A DNA stretch of 35,135 bases from Bacteroidales bacterium (lineage in GTDB: Bacteria; Bacteroidota; Bacteroidia; Bacteroidales; P3), in the NCBI GenBank assembly GCA_017455205.1, contig JAFTBM010000046.1:1-35135 (forward strand). The letters run 5' to 3'. Below the pieces are notes generated by a model that was not told the DNA's origin, ran no database searches, and was given only the letters and a program-made list of their open reading frames with translations. A program made the translations under genes and the position numbers. How positions within the stretch are numbered: position 1 is the first letter of the stretch; every line of letters starts with the position of its first letter. Below are positions 24,711 to 32,746 of the stretch, one piece after another.

Positions 24711-24896
24711 AGGGTGTATTGTTTTCAATTTCTATTCCTGTAACGCCGCAACAGGCCGTTTATTGCGTTGCATTTTCCTTCAATTTTTCTTGCCCCCCAT
24801 TTTACGTTTCCACTTGTCGGCTTTTCTCCCTCCCTTGCTCGCCCAAGCCACCCACCCTGCACCACCACCCCATCCACCCCGTATCCCCTCCGCTCG
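24711..24896. other. Intergenic region upstream of the acyl-CoA dehydrogenase
   Basis: No gene is supported here. The plus strand is pyrimidine-rich (CCACCC and TTTTTC tracts). A clear TAnnTTTG box for the minus-strand acyl-CoA dehydrogenase is not seen, so its promoter remains unlocated. The region 24952-25081 beyond the repeat holds only a possible terminator hairpin. Confidence 0.5.
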
Positions 24897-24951
24897 GATA
24901 CGGACTTGATACGGAGCGGATACGGAGTGGATACGGAGCGGATACGGAGCG
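24897..24951. repeat. Five tandem 11-bp repeats, GATACGGAGCG
   Basis: Units at 24897-24907 (GATACGGACTT), 24908-24918 (GATACGGAGCG), 24919-24929 (GATACGGAGTG), 24930-24940 and 24941-24951 (both GATACGGAGCG). A partly inverted element CCCCGTATCC lies just before the array (about 24877-24886). The array sits in a 371-base gap and is not part of a supported gene. The 11-bp period places each unit on nearly the same face of the helix. Confidence 0.9.
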
Positions 24952-25042
24952 GGTGGCTATCGAAAATGGGGAATAGCCTGCCCATCCGCAACGGGGCTTC
25001 GTGGCGGAATGATGGAAAATAAGAAGCATGGAATTAACCCGT

Positions 25043-25065
25043 CCGCTGGCATCGTTGCCCAGCGG
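25043..25065 (-). terminator. Possible terminator of the downstream end of the glycan operon
   Basis: CCGCTGG (25043-25049) pairs with CCAGCGG (25059-25065), loop 9 bases, 17 bases after the stop of the deacetylase-like gene on the minus strand. The following minus-strand sequence is T-rich but has no uninterrupted T-run, so the call is tentative. Confidence 0.35.
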
Positions 25066-25081
25066 CTGCGAATGATGGCAG

Positions 25082-25819
25082 CTATTTTCGACGGGTGGCG
25101 ATGACCCTTTTGACCACGTTCTTGGCTTGTTGCAGGGTGGCTTCGACTATCCAGCGTGTGCCGAAAGGCATCCATCGCTGAGGGTGGGTGTTGATGAGCA
25201 AGCGGTAGCGATGGATAGGGTGGCCTGGATCGGTAAGGGCACGAATGATGTCGGCGGTGGAGTGGAAGACCAAGCCTTCGGCTATCCATTTCTCCTGATA
25301 CCGAGGTACTTTATCGCGCACGCTTACGCGATAGCCGTCCCAACGGCGGCCGGTGTCGGTGAGGTAGAGCGTGGTGGAGAAATCTGTGTCGAGCATTGAC
25401 TCGTGGCTGATGCCGAGGGGGTGGATGTCGTGGTGCTTCCAGATATCCTGGCTGTTCCAGGGCGAGCGGGGGCTTCCATGGGCGCATGCTGTGTTCACTG
25501 GTGCTAACTGGCGCAGCCGTTCGAGGTTTGCCTTGAAGTCTGCGTAGGCCTCCTCTACATCGCCTTGGCAGGTGGTGAGGCTCTCGTAGTGATAGCCAAT
25601 GGTGTGGCCGAGGCTGGCAATGGCACGGATGGTGTCGGCATGGCTGTCGAAGTGCATCGAGCGGAAGTAGCAGGCGGAGTGCAGCCCTTCGCTGGCTTCG
25701 ACTTGTGCTACGCGTAGGGTGTATTCGGGGCGGGCATCTACGTCGTGCCGCAGGGTAAAGCGTCCGTGCTGCTTTAGGGCTTGGAGCAGGTGATGGTAGG
25801 TGTCTACGGTGAAGTCCAT
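25082..25819 (-). CDS. Polysaccharide deacetylase-like protein
   Basis: 245 residues. FTLRHDVDARPEYT (about 21-34) supplies the NodB-type His-Asp-x-Asp metal motif, and GHTIGYHYES (about 71-80) matches the second conserved region. A late RLLINTHPQRW (about 204-214) is the usual distal His motif. The fold is therefore the carbohydrate esterase 4/polysaccharide deacetylase type without N-terminal signal, so it is cytoplasmic or acts on lipid-linked intermediates. It lies 2 bases after the DUF354 gene and ends the operon. The biochemical substrate cannot be deduced. Confidence 0.8.
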   Translation of the reverse strand: MDFTVDTYHHLLQALKQHGRFTLRHDVDARPEYTLRVAQVEASEGLHSACYFRSMHFDSHADTIRAIASLGHTIGYHYESLTTCQGDVEEAYADFKANLERLRQLAPVNTACAHGSPRSPWNSQDIWKHHDIHPLGISHESMLDTDFSTTLYLTDTGRRWDGYRVSVRDKVPRYQEKWIAEGLVFHSTADIIRALTDPGHPIHRYRLLINTHPQRWMPFGTRWIVEATLQQAKNVVKRVIATRRK

Positions 25820-25821
25820 CG

Positions 25822-26874
25822 TCAGTTGGCTAATTGTTCGATTTGTGCAACGAAATATTGGGTGACGTCGATTTTGTCGGATAGCATCTGTTCTCTCCGT
25901 TCGGCGAAGAGGGTGGAGAGGTTTGAGGTGGCGAGTAGTTGCTGCACTTGGTCGTAGAGTTGCTGTGGGTTGGAGGAGTTGATGCTGAAGGTGAGCTTAT
26001 ATTTGTGTTCCAGTTCTTCGAGTACACCGATTCGGCCTGCGAAGTCGTTGAAGCGCAGGGAGGGCGTTCCCAGCATGGCGGCCTCGACGGCCATGCTTTG
26101 GCTGTCGCCGATATAGAGTGTGGCGTAGGCCATTACGTGGTGGATGTCAAGTGGTGAGATTTTGAGGCGGTAGGGTTCAAGGTCGGCCTCTAATGGCCGC
26201 TCGGAGGTGATGTAGATATTGCCGTGGGGGGCAAGAATGCTTACGAGCTGCCGTGCCACGTCGGCGTTGATGCCTTTGATGTGCCCCGACACGTCGTGGT
26301 AGGCATTCAGCTTGGCGAAGCGGAGCAGGAAGTAGGGGTGCGAGGTGTCCACGTATTGGGTGGCGATTTCCTTGCTTGGGGTGAACTGGTTGGGGTGCAG
26401 GTAGGCCAGCTTGTGGTAGCCGGGGTAGTGGATGGTTTTGCCCTCCAGCGGCCCGGTGTCGCAGCTGTCGGGGGCGTAGTAGCGCTCGGCAAAGGGCTTG
26501 ATTAGTCCGACGAGTTGGGGAATGATGGCGGCATCGTCCTCGCCCAGATTGAATCGGTGGCGGCGGGTGAGCCATCCGATAAAGGCCACCTCGACGCTGC
26601 AGCCCGTCAGCAGGTCGATATGATGCCGCTTGACGTAGAAAAACATCCGCCAGAGGCGCACGAGGGTGTCGTATGCGATTCCCAGTCGGTTTTTGCGGTG
26701 TGCTTTGCGCTGAATGTTGCAGTAGGGCAGGCCAGCATCTTGCAGCAACTCTTCGAGGATATCCTTACTCTTGATGAGGATGTGGATAGTGTGCCCGTGG
26801 GATGAGAGCTGGTGGGCGATGTTTTTGTAGAGGTGGAAGTGGGCTGGGTGGCTCAGTTGTATCAGTATGTTCAT
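25822..26874 (-). CDS. DUF354 family glycosyltransferase-like protein
   Basis: 350 residues. It begins MNILIQLSHPAHFHLYKNIA, a Rossmann start with the HPAH phrase found in DUF354 proteins. It has two halves, with GNIYITSERPLE and MAYATLYIGDSQSMAVEAAMLGTPSLRFN (about 233-270) forming the second nucleotide-binding domain. The fold is GT-B-like, resembling UDP-GlcNAc 2-epimerase and MurG-like transferases. Given its place among glycan genes it is probably a glycosyltransferase or a sugar nucleotide enzyme. The start is fixed by an ATGA overlap with the MaoC gene (26871-26874). Confidence 0.82.
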   Translation of the reverse strand: MNILIQLSHPAHFHLYKNIAHQLSSHGHTIHILIKSKDILEELLQDAGLPYCNIQRKAHRKNRLGIAYDTLVRLWRMFFYVKRHHIDLLTGCSVEVAFIGWLTRRHRFNLGEDDAAIIPQLVGLIKPFAERYYAPDSCDTGPLEGKTIHYPGYHKLAYLHPNQFTPSKEIATQYVDTSHPYFLLRFAKLNAYHDVSGHIKGINADVARQLVSILAPHGNIYITSERPLEADLEPYRLKISPLDIHHVMAYATLYIGDSQSMAVEAAMLGTPSLRFNDFAGRIGVLEELEHKYKLTFSINSSNPQQLYDQVQQLLATSNLSTLFAERREQMLSDKIDVTQYFVAQIEQLAN

Positions 26875-27278
26875 TTTAGAAGAATAAGTGCAGTGCCGTC
26901 AATCAAAAGGGTACCTTCGGTGTCGCGGAGGGTGGTGGAGAGGGAGACGCGGCTTTTGGCCTTGTCCACCGCGACCACCTCTACCGTGGCCTTTACCTCG
27001 ATGTCGGGGTAGACTGGGTGGAGAAAGCGGAGGTTTTGGGAGAGGTAGATGCTCCCGATGCCAGGCAGTTGAGTGCCAATAATGCCACTGAAAAGGGAGG
27101 CCGTCAGCATTCCTGGCACTATTATGCGTCCGAAACGGCTGCTGGCGGCATATTCCTCGTCGCAATGCAGCGGGTTGGTATCGCCCGAGAGCTGGGCGAA
27201 ACGGAGAACATCACCTTGGCTGAATGTGCGACTGGCAGATTGGCTCTGCCCAATGTAAATATCTTCTATGTTCATCAT
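26871..27278 (-). CDS. MaoC-like (R)-specific enoyl-CoA hydratase, hot-dog fold
   Basis: 135 residues, the usual size of a single-domain PhaJ/MaoC hydratase. The hydratase-2 signature FAQLSGDTNPLHCDEEYAAS (residues 27-46) is complete, with the catalytic Asp33 and His38. RIIVPGMLTASLFSGIIG and a later YLSQNLRFLHPVYPDIEVKA follow as expected. The reaction is hydration of trans-2-enoyl-CoA or -ACP to the (R)-3-hydroxyacyl form, or the reverse. It is coupled by ATGA overlaps on both sides, to the acyltransferase before and DUF354 after, so it is an integral member of the glycan operon. That is unusual and suggests making or handling an acyl group used to decorate the glycan. Confidence 0.88.
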   Translation of the reverse strand: MMNIEDIYIGQSQSASRTFSQGDVLRFAQLSGDTNPLHCDEEYAASSRFGRIIVPGMLTASLFSGIIGTQLPGIGSIYLSQNLRFLHPVYPDIEVKATVEVVAVDKAKSRVSLSTTLRDTEGTLLIDGTALILLK

Positions 27279-27898
27279 ATTCCGTATTTCTCTTTGCGTT
27301 GTTTCATGAGGGTGTCGAACTCTTCGGGCGTATAGTTGTCGCGAAGCTTGTCGGATAGGTCTTTGATAAACTTGGCTGGCACACCTCCATAAAGGGTCAT
27401 CGGCGGCACATCCTTGTTCACTAAGCTGTTGCTTGCTACAATGGCTCCTTCGCCCACCTCCACGCCAGGAAGCAAGGTTACGTTTACTGCCACCCATGCG
27501 TTTTTGTGTACCACCACAGGGGCAATATACGAGGGGCTGCAGTTGCGGTGGTATTTCAGTGGCTTGTTGTGTGAAAGGATGGTTACGTTGCCAGCCAGCG
27601 ACACTCCGTCCTCGATGATGATAAAATAGGGATAGGGGAGGTCGAGATTGACATAGGTGCCGAGGTGGACGTTCTTCCCCACGCTCACGCCACGCCAACG
27701 TTGCATTGCTACTCGCAGACGATTCCACGGGGTGGTCTGTGCCCAGATGTTTAGTATATGGTCTTTCAATCGGATTAGGCCGAACCAGAGAGCCGAGCGG
27801 TAGCCGTGCTCTTTGGCCGACATACGCATGGTCTGCCATAAGCCTTTGGCCTCGTAGTTGGGGACGCTTTGGCGTTCAATCTTCAGATATGCTTTCAT
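27275..27898 (-). CDS. Hexapeptide-repeat (LbH) acyltransferase
   Basis: 207 residues. A predicted helical N-terminal part (about 1-70) is followed by left-handed beta-helix repeats from about 72 to 175: VSVGKNVHLGTYVNL, VSLAGNVTILSH, VVVHKNAWVAVNVTLLPGVE, VGEGAIVASNSLV. A C-terminal tail follows. It belongs to the WcaF/Lac-type acetyltransferases that acylate sugars with acyl-CoA; the catalytic His is likely in the ILSHNKPLKYHRN segment. The C-terminal YGGVPAKFIK is family-typical. ATGA overlaps join it to the GT4 gene upstream and to the MaoC gene downstream. Confidence 0.85.
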   Translation of the reverse strand: MKAYLKIERQSVPNYEAKGLWQTMRMSAKEHGYRSALWFGLIRLKDHILNIWAQTTPWNRLRVAMQRWRGVSVGKNVHLGTYVNLDLPYPYFIIIEDGVSLAGNVTILSHNKPLKYHRNCSPSYIAPVVVHKNAWVAVNVTLLPGVEVGEGAIVASNSLVNKDVPPMTLYGGVPAKFIKDLSDKLRDNYTPEEFDTLMKQRKEKYGI

Positions 27899-28818
27899 AC
27901 GGTGTTGAGAATTTGAGTATAGTGTGAAATGATGCTGTTGGCCACCGAGGTGTTGTCTATTCCACGGGCAAGCACAAGATTTCTTCCCTCGGTGCGACGT
28001 GTCGAAGATAATTGGACGCGAAGTGCTGCGGCAATGGCTCCGGGGGTTGCGGGAACAATAGTGCCACAGGCTGTACCTCCTATCAGCTCTGCCACATCGC
28101 CCACGTCCACGCTCACTATGGGCAGGTTGCAGGCTAATGCTTCTTTGGTTACTTGGGGAGATCCTTCGCTGAAAGAGGTCATCAGCAAGCAGTCGCAGGC
28201 GTTCATCAGCAGGGCTACTTGGCTGCGAGTATAGCCTTTGAGTTCCAGCAGTTGCACGTCGGGAAGCCCAGTGCAGGCAGCCTGCGCCAGTGGGGCGTTC
28301 TTGACGGCGTTGCCGAATGCCCCTGCAAACAGCACATAGTGTCCGTCGAGCTTCAGCCCCATACGCTGCCGAGCTTCGGATTTATCGTTCAGGGGAAAAT
28401 CGGTTAGGTTGATGCCGCAGGGAATGACCGCTGCTTTTCCGGGGTTGACCCTCACTTTGTCCATCAGCCGACGGCTGACGAAGATATTGAATGCTGCCCG
28501 CCGCATGGCCAGGCGGCTCAAACACCGAGCGCGAGGGAGATTGATGTCGCTTCCGTGGTAGGTGATGACTACTGGCACACGCCGTTGCAGGGTGCAGAGC
28601 AGTCCGCAGAGGCCGTAGTGGGCGTGGACGATGTCGGGGTGGAAAGTGCGGATAGCAGCTTTTAGGGGCTTCAGGTTGCGGAGGTAGCTGCGCATTCCTC
28701 GCCCCTTGACCTCGAACAGGGTGACGGCGCATCCTGCCCTTCGCAGGGCCTCGGCCTGCTCCGTCACGAAGGGAGCCACCTGCCCGTGATTACCGCTTGC
28801 CACTATCAGGATACGCAT
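27895..28818 (-). CDS. Glycosyltransferase family 4
   Basis: 307 residues from ATG at 28818. The N-terminal Rossmann domain starts MRILIVASGNHGQVAPFVTEQAEALRRAG. HPDIVHAHYGLCG and PVVITYHGSDIN (about 90-105) are followed by FAGAFGNAVKNAPLAQAA. The EX7E region is FSEGSPQVTKEALACNLPIV (about 216-235). This is the standard retaining GT4 fold, using a nucleotide sugar and a lipid-linked acceptor. A longer frame from 28851 exists but crosses the direct repeat, and its start lacks conservation features. First gene of a five-gene tightly coupled unit (GT4, LbH acyltransferase, MaoC, DUF354, deacetylase). Confidence 0.9.
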   Translation of the reverse strand: MRILIVASGNHGQVAPFVTEQAEALRRAGCAVTLFEVKGRGMRSYLRNLKPLKAAIRTFHPDIVHAHYGLCGLLCTLQRRVPVVITYHGSDINLPRARCLSRLAMRRAAFNIFVSRRLMDKVRVNPGKAAVIPCGINLTDFPLNDKSEARQRMGLKLDGHYVLFAGAFGNAVKNAPLAQAACTGLPDVQLLELKGYTRSQVALLMNACDCLLMTSFSEGSPQVTKEALACNLPIVSVDVGDVAELIGGTACGTIVPATPGAIAAALRVQLSSTRRTEGRNLVLARGIDNTSVANSIISHYTQILNTV

Positions 28819-28822
28819 GGTC

Positions 28823-28858
28823 TTTGGTTCAATCAGATTTATTTGGTTCAATCAGATT
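28823..28858. repeat. 17-bp direct repeat before the GT4 gene
   Basis: TTTGGTTCAATCAGATT occurs at 28823-28839 and again at 28842-28858, period 19 bases. It lies immediately upstream of the minus-strand GT4 start, where a regulator-binding site or promoter could be. The adjacent 28859-28946 carries no recognisable gene. Confidence 0.85.
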
Positions 28859-28946
28859 GTTTTCTCCTTCAGATTTGGAAAGATTATATAAACTCTTTTG
28901 TGAGTGCATAGAGCTGATAGTTGTTGTGGGAACGAGGGAATAATGG

Positions 28947-29153
28947 TTAGTGTTTAGAGTAGTAGGAGTTGACAATTCTGTGAATTTCGCGGCCGATACG
29001 AAGGCTCTCCGCATTGTTCAACTCAATCAGCAGGGCTTTCTGGTGGACGGATTCCAACAGACTTGGATCCAAATTGGAATGTACCCTCAATGCACATCCT
29101 ATTACTGAATAAGCTAATGACTCGTCTATACACATCGTCAGGTTTCTTTTCAA
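28947..29153 (-). pseudogene. Remnant of a GxxExxY (PDDEXK-like) family gene
   Basis: 68 residues. ESLAYSVIGCALRVHSNLDPSLLESVHQKALLIEL closely resembles the first half of GxxExxY proteins (about 125 residues long, with IGAAIEVHRxLGPGLLESVYE). The G..E..Y motif itself reads GCAL..LLESVH, with Tyr replaced by His. The middle portion with the nuclease-like lysine and aspartate residues is missing, and the last 25 residues (NNAESLRIGREIHRIVNSYY) do not follow the family pattern well. I read it as a deleted, decayed copy. Repeated AAAAGATTTG words precede it. No function expected. Confidence 0.6.
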
Positions 29154-29209
29154 ATCTTTTCAAATCTGCTGGAGATACTAATCTGTTAGGAGACTTTGTG
29201 AATGTGCAT

Positions 29210-30613
29210 TTAGAACAGGCCGCGGGAGCCGAGTTTGAAGAAAGCCCAGGCGAAGGCCATGACGGGTACCACCCAATACCATAGTCTCACAAACTTATAA
29301 TTCTTCTTGTTCAGCAACGACACTCCGTAGGCCGCCATGATGAGTAGCACAGGCAGCCCTGGAAGCAGGAATCGTTCCGAGTTGGCGAAGCCGCTGGATG
29401 ATATGATGCCGAGGTAGGCTATCACAAATGCCCCCAGCAGTGAGAGGTCGCGCCAATTCTTCTTGACGAAGAGGGCGCTATACAGCGTAATCAGTACGAA
29501 GATGCCGAGGAAGTTGCGCACAAAGTTGCCCCCGTGCACCATCTGCTGGGTGTACTGCTCGTCCACATTGATCATCGTGGGAAATGGCAGCACGAACATC
29601 ATAGGAGCCATGACTGAACCAGTGGCATACTTGGCCCAGCGGTTGCCGCGTGCGGTCTGGAAATCACGCTTGGCCGTCTGGTTTTCGCCTCGGTCTTCCC
29701 AGTAGCCTTGCACCTCGTTGGTAATCGTCCCTCCAGCAAGGGTAAGCACTGCCAGTGCGCTCCATCCAATCAGCACCTTGCGCTTGTGCTTGCCCAAGGT
29801 CTGCTGGTTCATAAAAAGAAGGGCGGTGGCAAACGCGAATACGGCGGCAGCCCCCAGCACGGTGCGGAAGAAGAATAGGCTAATGGCCAGCAAGGCTGGT
29901 AGGGCTATGGTGATGAAGTTGTACTTTCGACTTCGCAGCAGGTAGTCGGCTCTCTCCAAGAAAGCTACCATGAGGAATATCATCTCGGTCTCTTTTAGGT
30001 GGAGGCCACAATAGAAGATGAGATTGGGCATAAAGCAGGCGAAGACGGCTGCCATACGCCCCACCTCCTCGCCGATGCTGCGTGCGGTCAAGCGGTAGAG
30101 CAGCAGCACTGTGGCTGCACTCAACGCCGCCTTGACTATGCGCGTGAGCAGGATGTCGGGACCGATAATCTTGTAGAGGTAAGTGAGGTAGAAGAGGTAG
30201 CCCGAGTCGGAGACTGTGTTTCGCGAGGTGAAAAGATAGTTCCTAATCATCGGCCACTTTTGCGTGGCCAGCCAGGCTCCGTCGGCCCAATAGCCTGCAG
30301 CATCGGCGGCGTTGAACTCGAAGGGCATCCCCGTCTTGGCAATATAGTAGAAATAACTGAACACTGCCCAGGCCACCCTTAGGCCGAATGCCGTCCAAAA
30401 GAGGTTGCGGCGCAACCGCTTGGGCGTTATGGCCTTCCACTTGCGTCCGCAATAGTTGCTCAAGAAGAAAAATCCACCCACCCAGACAATACCCATCGCC
30501 ATATATTCCCACGACATGGCATAGCGGCGGAAAAAGAGCGACACCACCGCCAGTACTATGAGGTAGAGCAGGATGCCCCGGTTGGCTATTTTCTTTGGGA
30601 AGTAGGGTAGCAT
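29210..30613 (-). CDS. Polytopic membrane protein, GT-C/family 39-like glycosyltransferase or polymerase
   Basis: 467 residues with about 10-12 hydrophobic helices spread over the whole length. A long soluble loop at about 300-360 (EDRGENQTAKRDFQTARGNRWAKYATG) and NSERFLLPGLPVLLIMAAYGVSLL near the C-terminus recall GT39/ArnT-like or O-antigen polymerase proteins. FEFNAADAAGYWADGAWLA (about 97-115) may be the acidic first-loop motif of GT-C enzymes. This supports a role in transfer from a lipid-phosphate sugar or in polymerisation, but family assignment is uncertain. The ATG at 30613 is preferred to TTG at 30619. It begins 12 bases after the GT32 stop. Confidence 0.65.
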   Translation of the reverse strand: MLPYFPKKIANRGILLYLIVLAVVSLFFRRYAMSWEYMAMGIVWVGGFFFLSNYCGRKWKAITPKRLRRNLFWTAFGLRVAWAVFSYFYYIAKTGMPFEFNAADAAGYWADGAWLATQKWPMIRNYLFTSRNTVSDSGYLFYLTYLYKIIGPDILLTRIVKAALSAATVLLLYRLTARSIGEEVGRMAAVFACFMPNLIFYCGLHLKETEMIFLMVAFLERADYLLRSRKYNFITIALPALLAISLFFFRTVLGAAAVFAFATALLFMNQQTLGKHKRKVLIGWSALAVLTLAGGTITNEVQGYWEDRGENQTAKRDFQTARGNRWAKYATGSVMAPMMFVLPFPTMINVDEQYTQQMVHGGNFVRNFLGIFVLITLYSALFVKKNWRDLSLLGAFVIAYLGIISSSGFANSERFLLPGLPVLLIMAAYGVSLLNKKNYKFVRLWYWVVPVMAFAWAFFKLGSRGLF

Positions 30614-30625
30614 CTGCAATGAAGG

Positions 30626-31345
30626 TTAGCCAATGAGGCGGCGTTTGAGTTTGATAAGCTTGGTCATATTGCGTTGGCCGATGCAGGTAAGGAGGCGTGC
30701 CTTCCAGCCAGTGGGTTTCCCTCCCCACGAGGCCAGCCCCCGATGGTCGCAGTAGGAGTTGGCTGTCCGAATGTATTCTCCCGTGGTATGGCGAGGCGAG
30801 AAGTAGTCCACAGGGTAGATATGTGCCCCCATGCAGTGTTGCTCCTGCCCATCTTGGCGAAGTCCCTGCTGCGCCATCAAGTGCGTGATGAATTGCACAT
30901 TAGTGGTGAGGTCGCAACTGCCGTCGGGCAATAGGAAATGCCGTCCCTCATAGGCTTTCACCAGGCTTTTCACCCACTGCCCATGAGCCTCCGAGGCCAT
31001 CACACAAGTTCCCACTGGCACATGCTTGCTTCCCTCAAAACCAGCAAAGGCTGCGTCGGCAAGCAACGTATCCAGCGGCCTCAACGCTTCCACATCGGTG
31101 TCGAGGTAGATGCCCCCCTCGCGTTCCAACGCCCACAAGCGCACATAGTCGCTCACAAAGGCCATCTTGCCGGCGGCGTAGGCTTCGGCGGTGTAGGGAA
31201 CACTCTGCACGTCAAAGTTCTCCTCATTCCAAAGGCGGTATTCCCAATCGGACATCAGCTTATGCCAGCTGGCGATGCATTCCTGTGCCAACGGTGGCAT
31301 CTCGCCTTGGCCAAACCAGCAGTAGTGTATCGTGCGCGGTATCAT
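30626..31345 (-). CDS. Glycosyltransferase family 32 (DXD sugar transferase)
   Basis: 239 residues. MIPRTIHYCWFGQGEMPP is the family start. KMAFVSDYVRLWALEREGGIYLDTDVEAL (about 60-88, in two halves) holds the DXD metal motif DTD at 82-84. The remainder (SPRHTTGEYIRTANSYCDHRGLASW) matches the C-terminal part of GT32 capsule transferases. It acts in the cytoplasm with a nucleotide sugar. It precedes the membrane GT gene in the same direction. Upstream, 103 bases separate it from the AAA ATPase stop, with no good TAnnTTTG box seen. Confidence 0.9.
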   Translation of the reverse strand: MIPRTIHYCWFGQGEMPPLAQECIASWHKLMSDWEYRLWNEENFDVQSVPYTAEAYAAGKMAFVSDYVRLWALEREGGIYLDTDVEALRPLDTLLADAAFAGFEGSKHVPVGTCVMASEAHGQWVKSLVKAYEGRHFLLPDGSCDLTTNVQFITHLMAQQGLRQDGQEQHCMGAHIYPVDYFSPRHTTGEYIRTANSYCDHRGLASWGGKPTGWKARLLTCIGQRNMTKLIKLKRRLIG

Positions 31346-31448
31346 CGGTCGGATTATTCACTTTGAGCCCAAATATTCCACTTAATGCAAACGTGAGTCC
31401 TCCCCATATATTGCACTACACTGCCACCAAAAAGTTCCACGCATGACT

Positions 31449-32624
31449 TCAGTAGGTAAGTCCAAATGCCCAAAGGGGAATATGGTCTGCGAAACCAAAC
31501 TCTATATCATCCCTGACGACATAGGCTTTTTCGACATCCCTAATCTGCTTTTTTGTTTTGTTTTTTCCACCTATTTCGAAAGTGTAATCCCCAACGGAGA
31601 AATCCGACACTCGCGATGAGACCACATCATAGTTTACCCTAAGCTGGTTCAAAAAGAATGTCTCGCGCAAATTCCCAGTGTTGGGTGCATCGGAAGATAG
31701 GATATAGCACAAGTTAGGATTGTCGAGGTACACTTTCTCTACCTTTCCCAATCCTCGTATGCCACCTGTATCATCCCGCAGTTGGGCTATCATCCCCACT
31801 CGCTCCATGCTTACAAGGTAATCGGCAATCTGGTTACGGCTTACTCCTATGGCGTCGGCCAACTTCTGCATGGTGGGCTTGAAGGGAACGCTGTCTGCAA
31901 TAATGGCCAGCAACTTGCGCAATTTAAGTCCAATGGATGGACTCATGTTGGAATATACAGGAATGTCCAACTCCATGGTCTGCATTACCACTTGGCCGAG
32001 TTTTAATGTGAAGTCTTTTTCGGTGCCAAACGGGTAATACCCACGCCGAAGGTAGTCCCTGAACAGAGGCAAAGGGTGTTCCAATCCATCAATCTCGTAT
32101 TGGTGCGATAGTAGTTGCCTTAAATCCACCGTGGGAGCATTGATGCCGTGAAAATATTCCAAATATTCCCGAAACGACAGCCCTTGCATTTCATACATGG
32201 CGGCACGGCGACTCAAGTCGGACATGCCAGAGTATATGTCAAGTATCGAAGACCCAGTGAAGATTACCCGCAGCGATGGCTGACTATCGTAGATATGCTT
32301 CAGCTCAGTCGACCAATTGGGATATTTGTGGATTTCATCAATGACGAGGTACTGTCCACCCTCTTTTGCCCAAATATCGGCCAACTCGAGGATCGACACC
32401 TCTGTCCCTAGGACATTGTCTACATTGTAGTATAGATAACTCTCGGGATGTTCCGCCTGCTTGATATGTTGAAGCATCAGGGTGGTCTTCCCCACACCCC
32501 GCGGGCCGACAAGGCACAGCATCTTGGTATCCCACTCAATGACGTTATGCATATAGCGCCTAAACTTTCCCGACGTGCCCCGCAGCAGTCGGGTCTGCTC
32601 TTCTTGTATCCTCCTAATGTCCAT
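31449..32624 (-). CDS. AAA/DUF4143 ATPase
   Basis: 391 residues. An AAA_14 domain has Walker A VGPRGVGKTTLMLQ (about 39-52), Walker B YLVIDEIHKYPNW (about 92-104) and a sensor VIFTGSS (about 119-125). A helical middle contains a predicted winged helix (TMQKLADAIGVSRNQIADYL, about 253-272). The DUF4143 C-terminus has LRETFFLNQL and YTFEIGGKNKTKKQI, a PDDEXK-like arrangement. Such genes are common, often solitary and variable in Bacteroidota; the function is unknown, although mobile or defence roles have been suggested. It sits between glycan genes but has its own upstream gap with two GCACT/AGTGC dyads, so it is probably transcribed separately, perhaps as an insertion. Confidence 0.85.
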   Translation of the reverse strand: MDIRRIQEEQTRLLRGTSGKFRRYMHNVIEWDTKMLCLVGPRGVGKTTLMLQHIKQAEHPESYLYYNVDNVLGTEVSILELADIWAKEGGQYLVIDEIHKYPNWSTELKHIYDSQPSLRVIFTGSSILDIYSGMSDLSRRAAMYEMQGLSFREYLEYFHGINAPTVDLRQLLSHQYEIDGLEHPLPLFRDYLRRGYYPFGTEKDFTLKLGQVVMQTMELDIPVYSNMSPSIGLKLRKLLAIIADSVPFKPTMQKLADAIGVSRNQIADYLVSMERVGMIAQLRDDTGGIRGLGKVEKVYLDNPNLCYILSSDAPNTGNLRETFFLNQLRVNYDVVSSRVSDFSVGDYTFEIGGKNKTKKQIRDVEKAYVVRDDIEFGFADHIPLWAFGLTY

Positions 32625-32668
32625 TGACTGCTATTTATTAGGCACAACGCATCATATCGCGAAGATAT

Positions 32669-32718
32669 TGCACTTCAAAAGTGCATTATTTCATCTTTTT
32701 TGCACTTTTTGTAGTGCA
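32669..32718. promoter_or_regulatory. Paired dyads upstream of the AAA ATPase
   Basis: TGCACTT (32669-32675) with AAGTGCA (32679-32685), loop CAA; and TGCACT (32701-32706) with AGTGCA (32713-32718), loop TTTTGT. The two share the TGCACT/AGTGCA half-site, and their centres are about 32-33 bases apart, close to three helical turns. They look like twin operator sites. A terminator role for the acyltransferase gene is less likely since A, not T, follows on the minus strand. Confidence 0.5.
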
Positions 32719-32746
32719 ATTTTGTAGTCCTTGGCACAACTTGTTG

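Noticed and set aside
32701-32718. Hairpin as Rho-independent terminator of the acetyltransferase gene
   Set aside because: On the minus strand the stem is followed by A residues, not a T-run.
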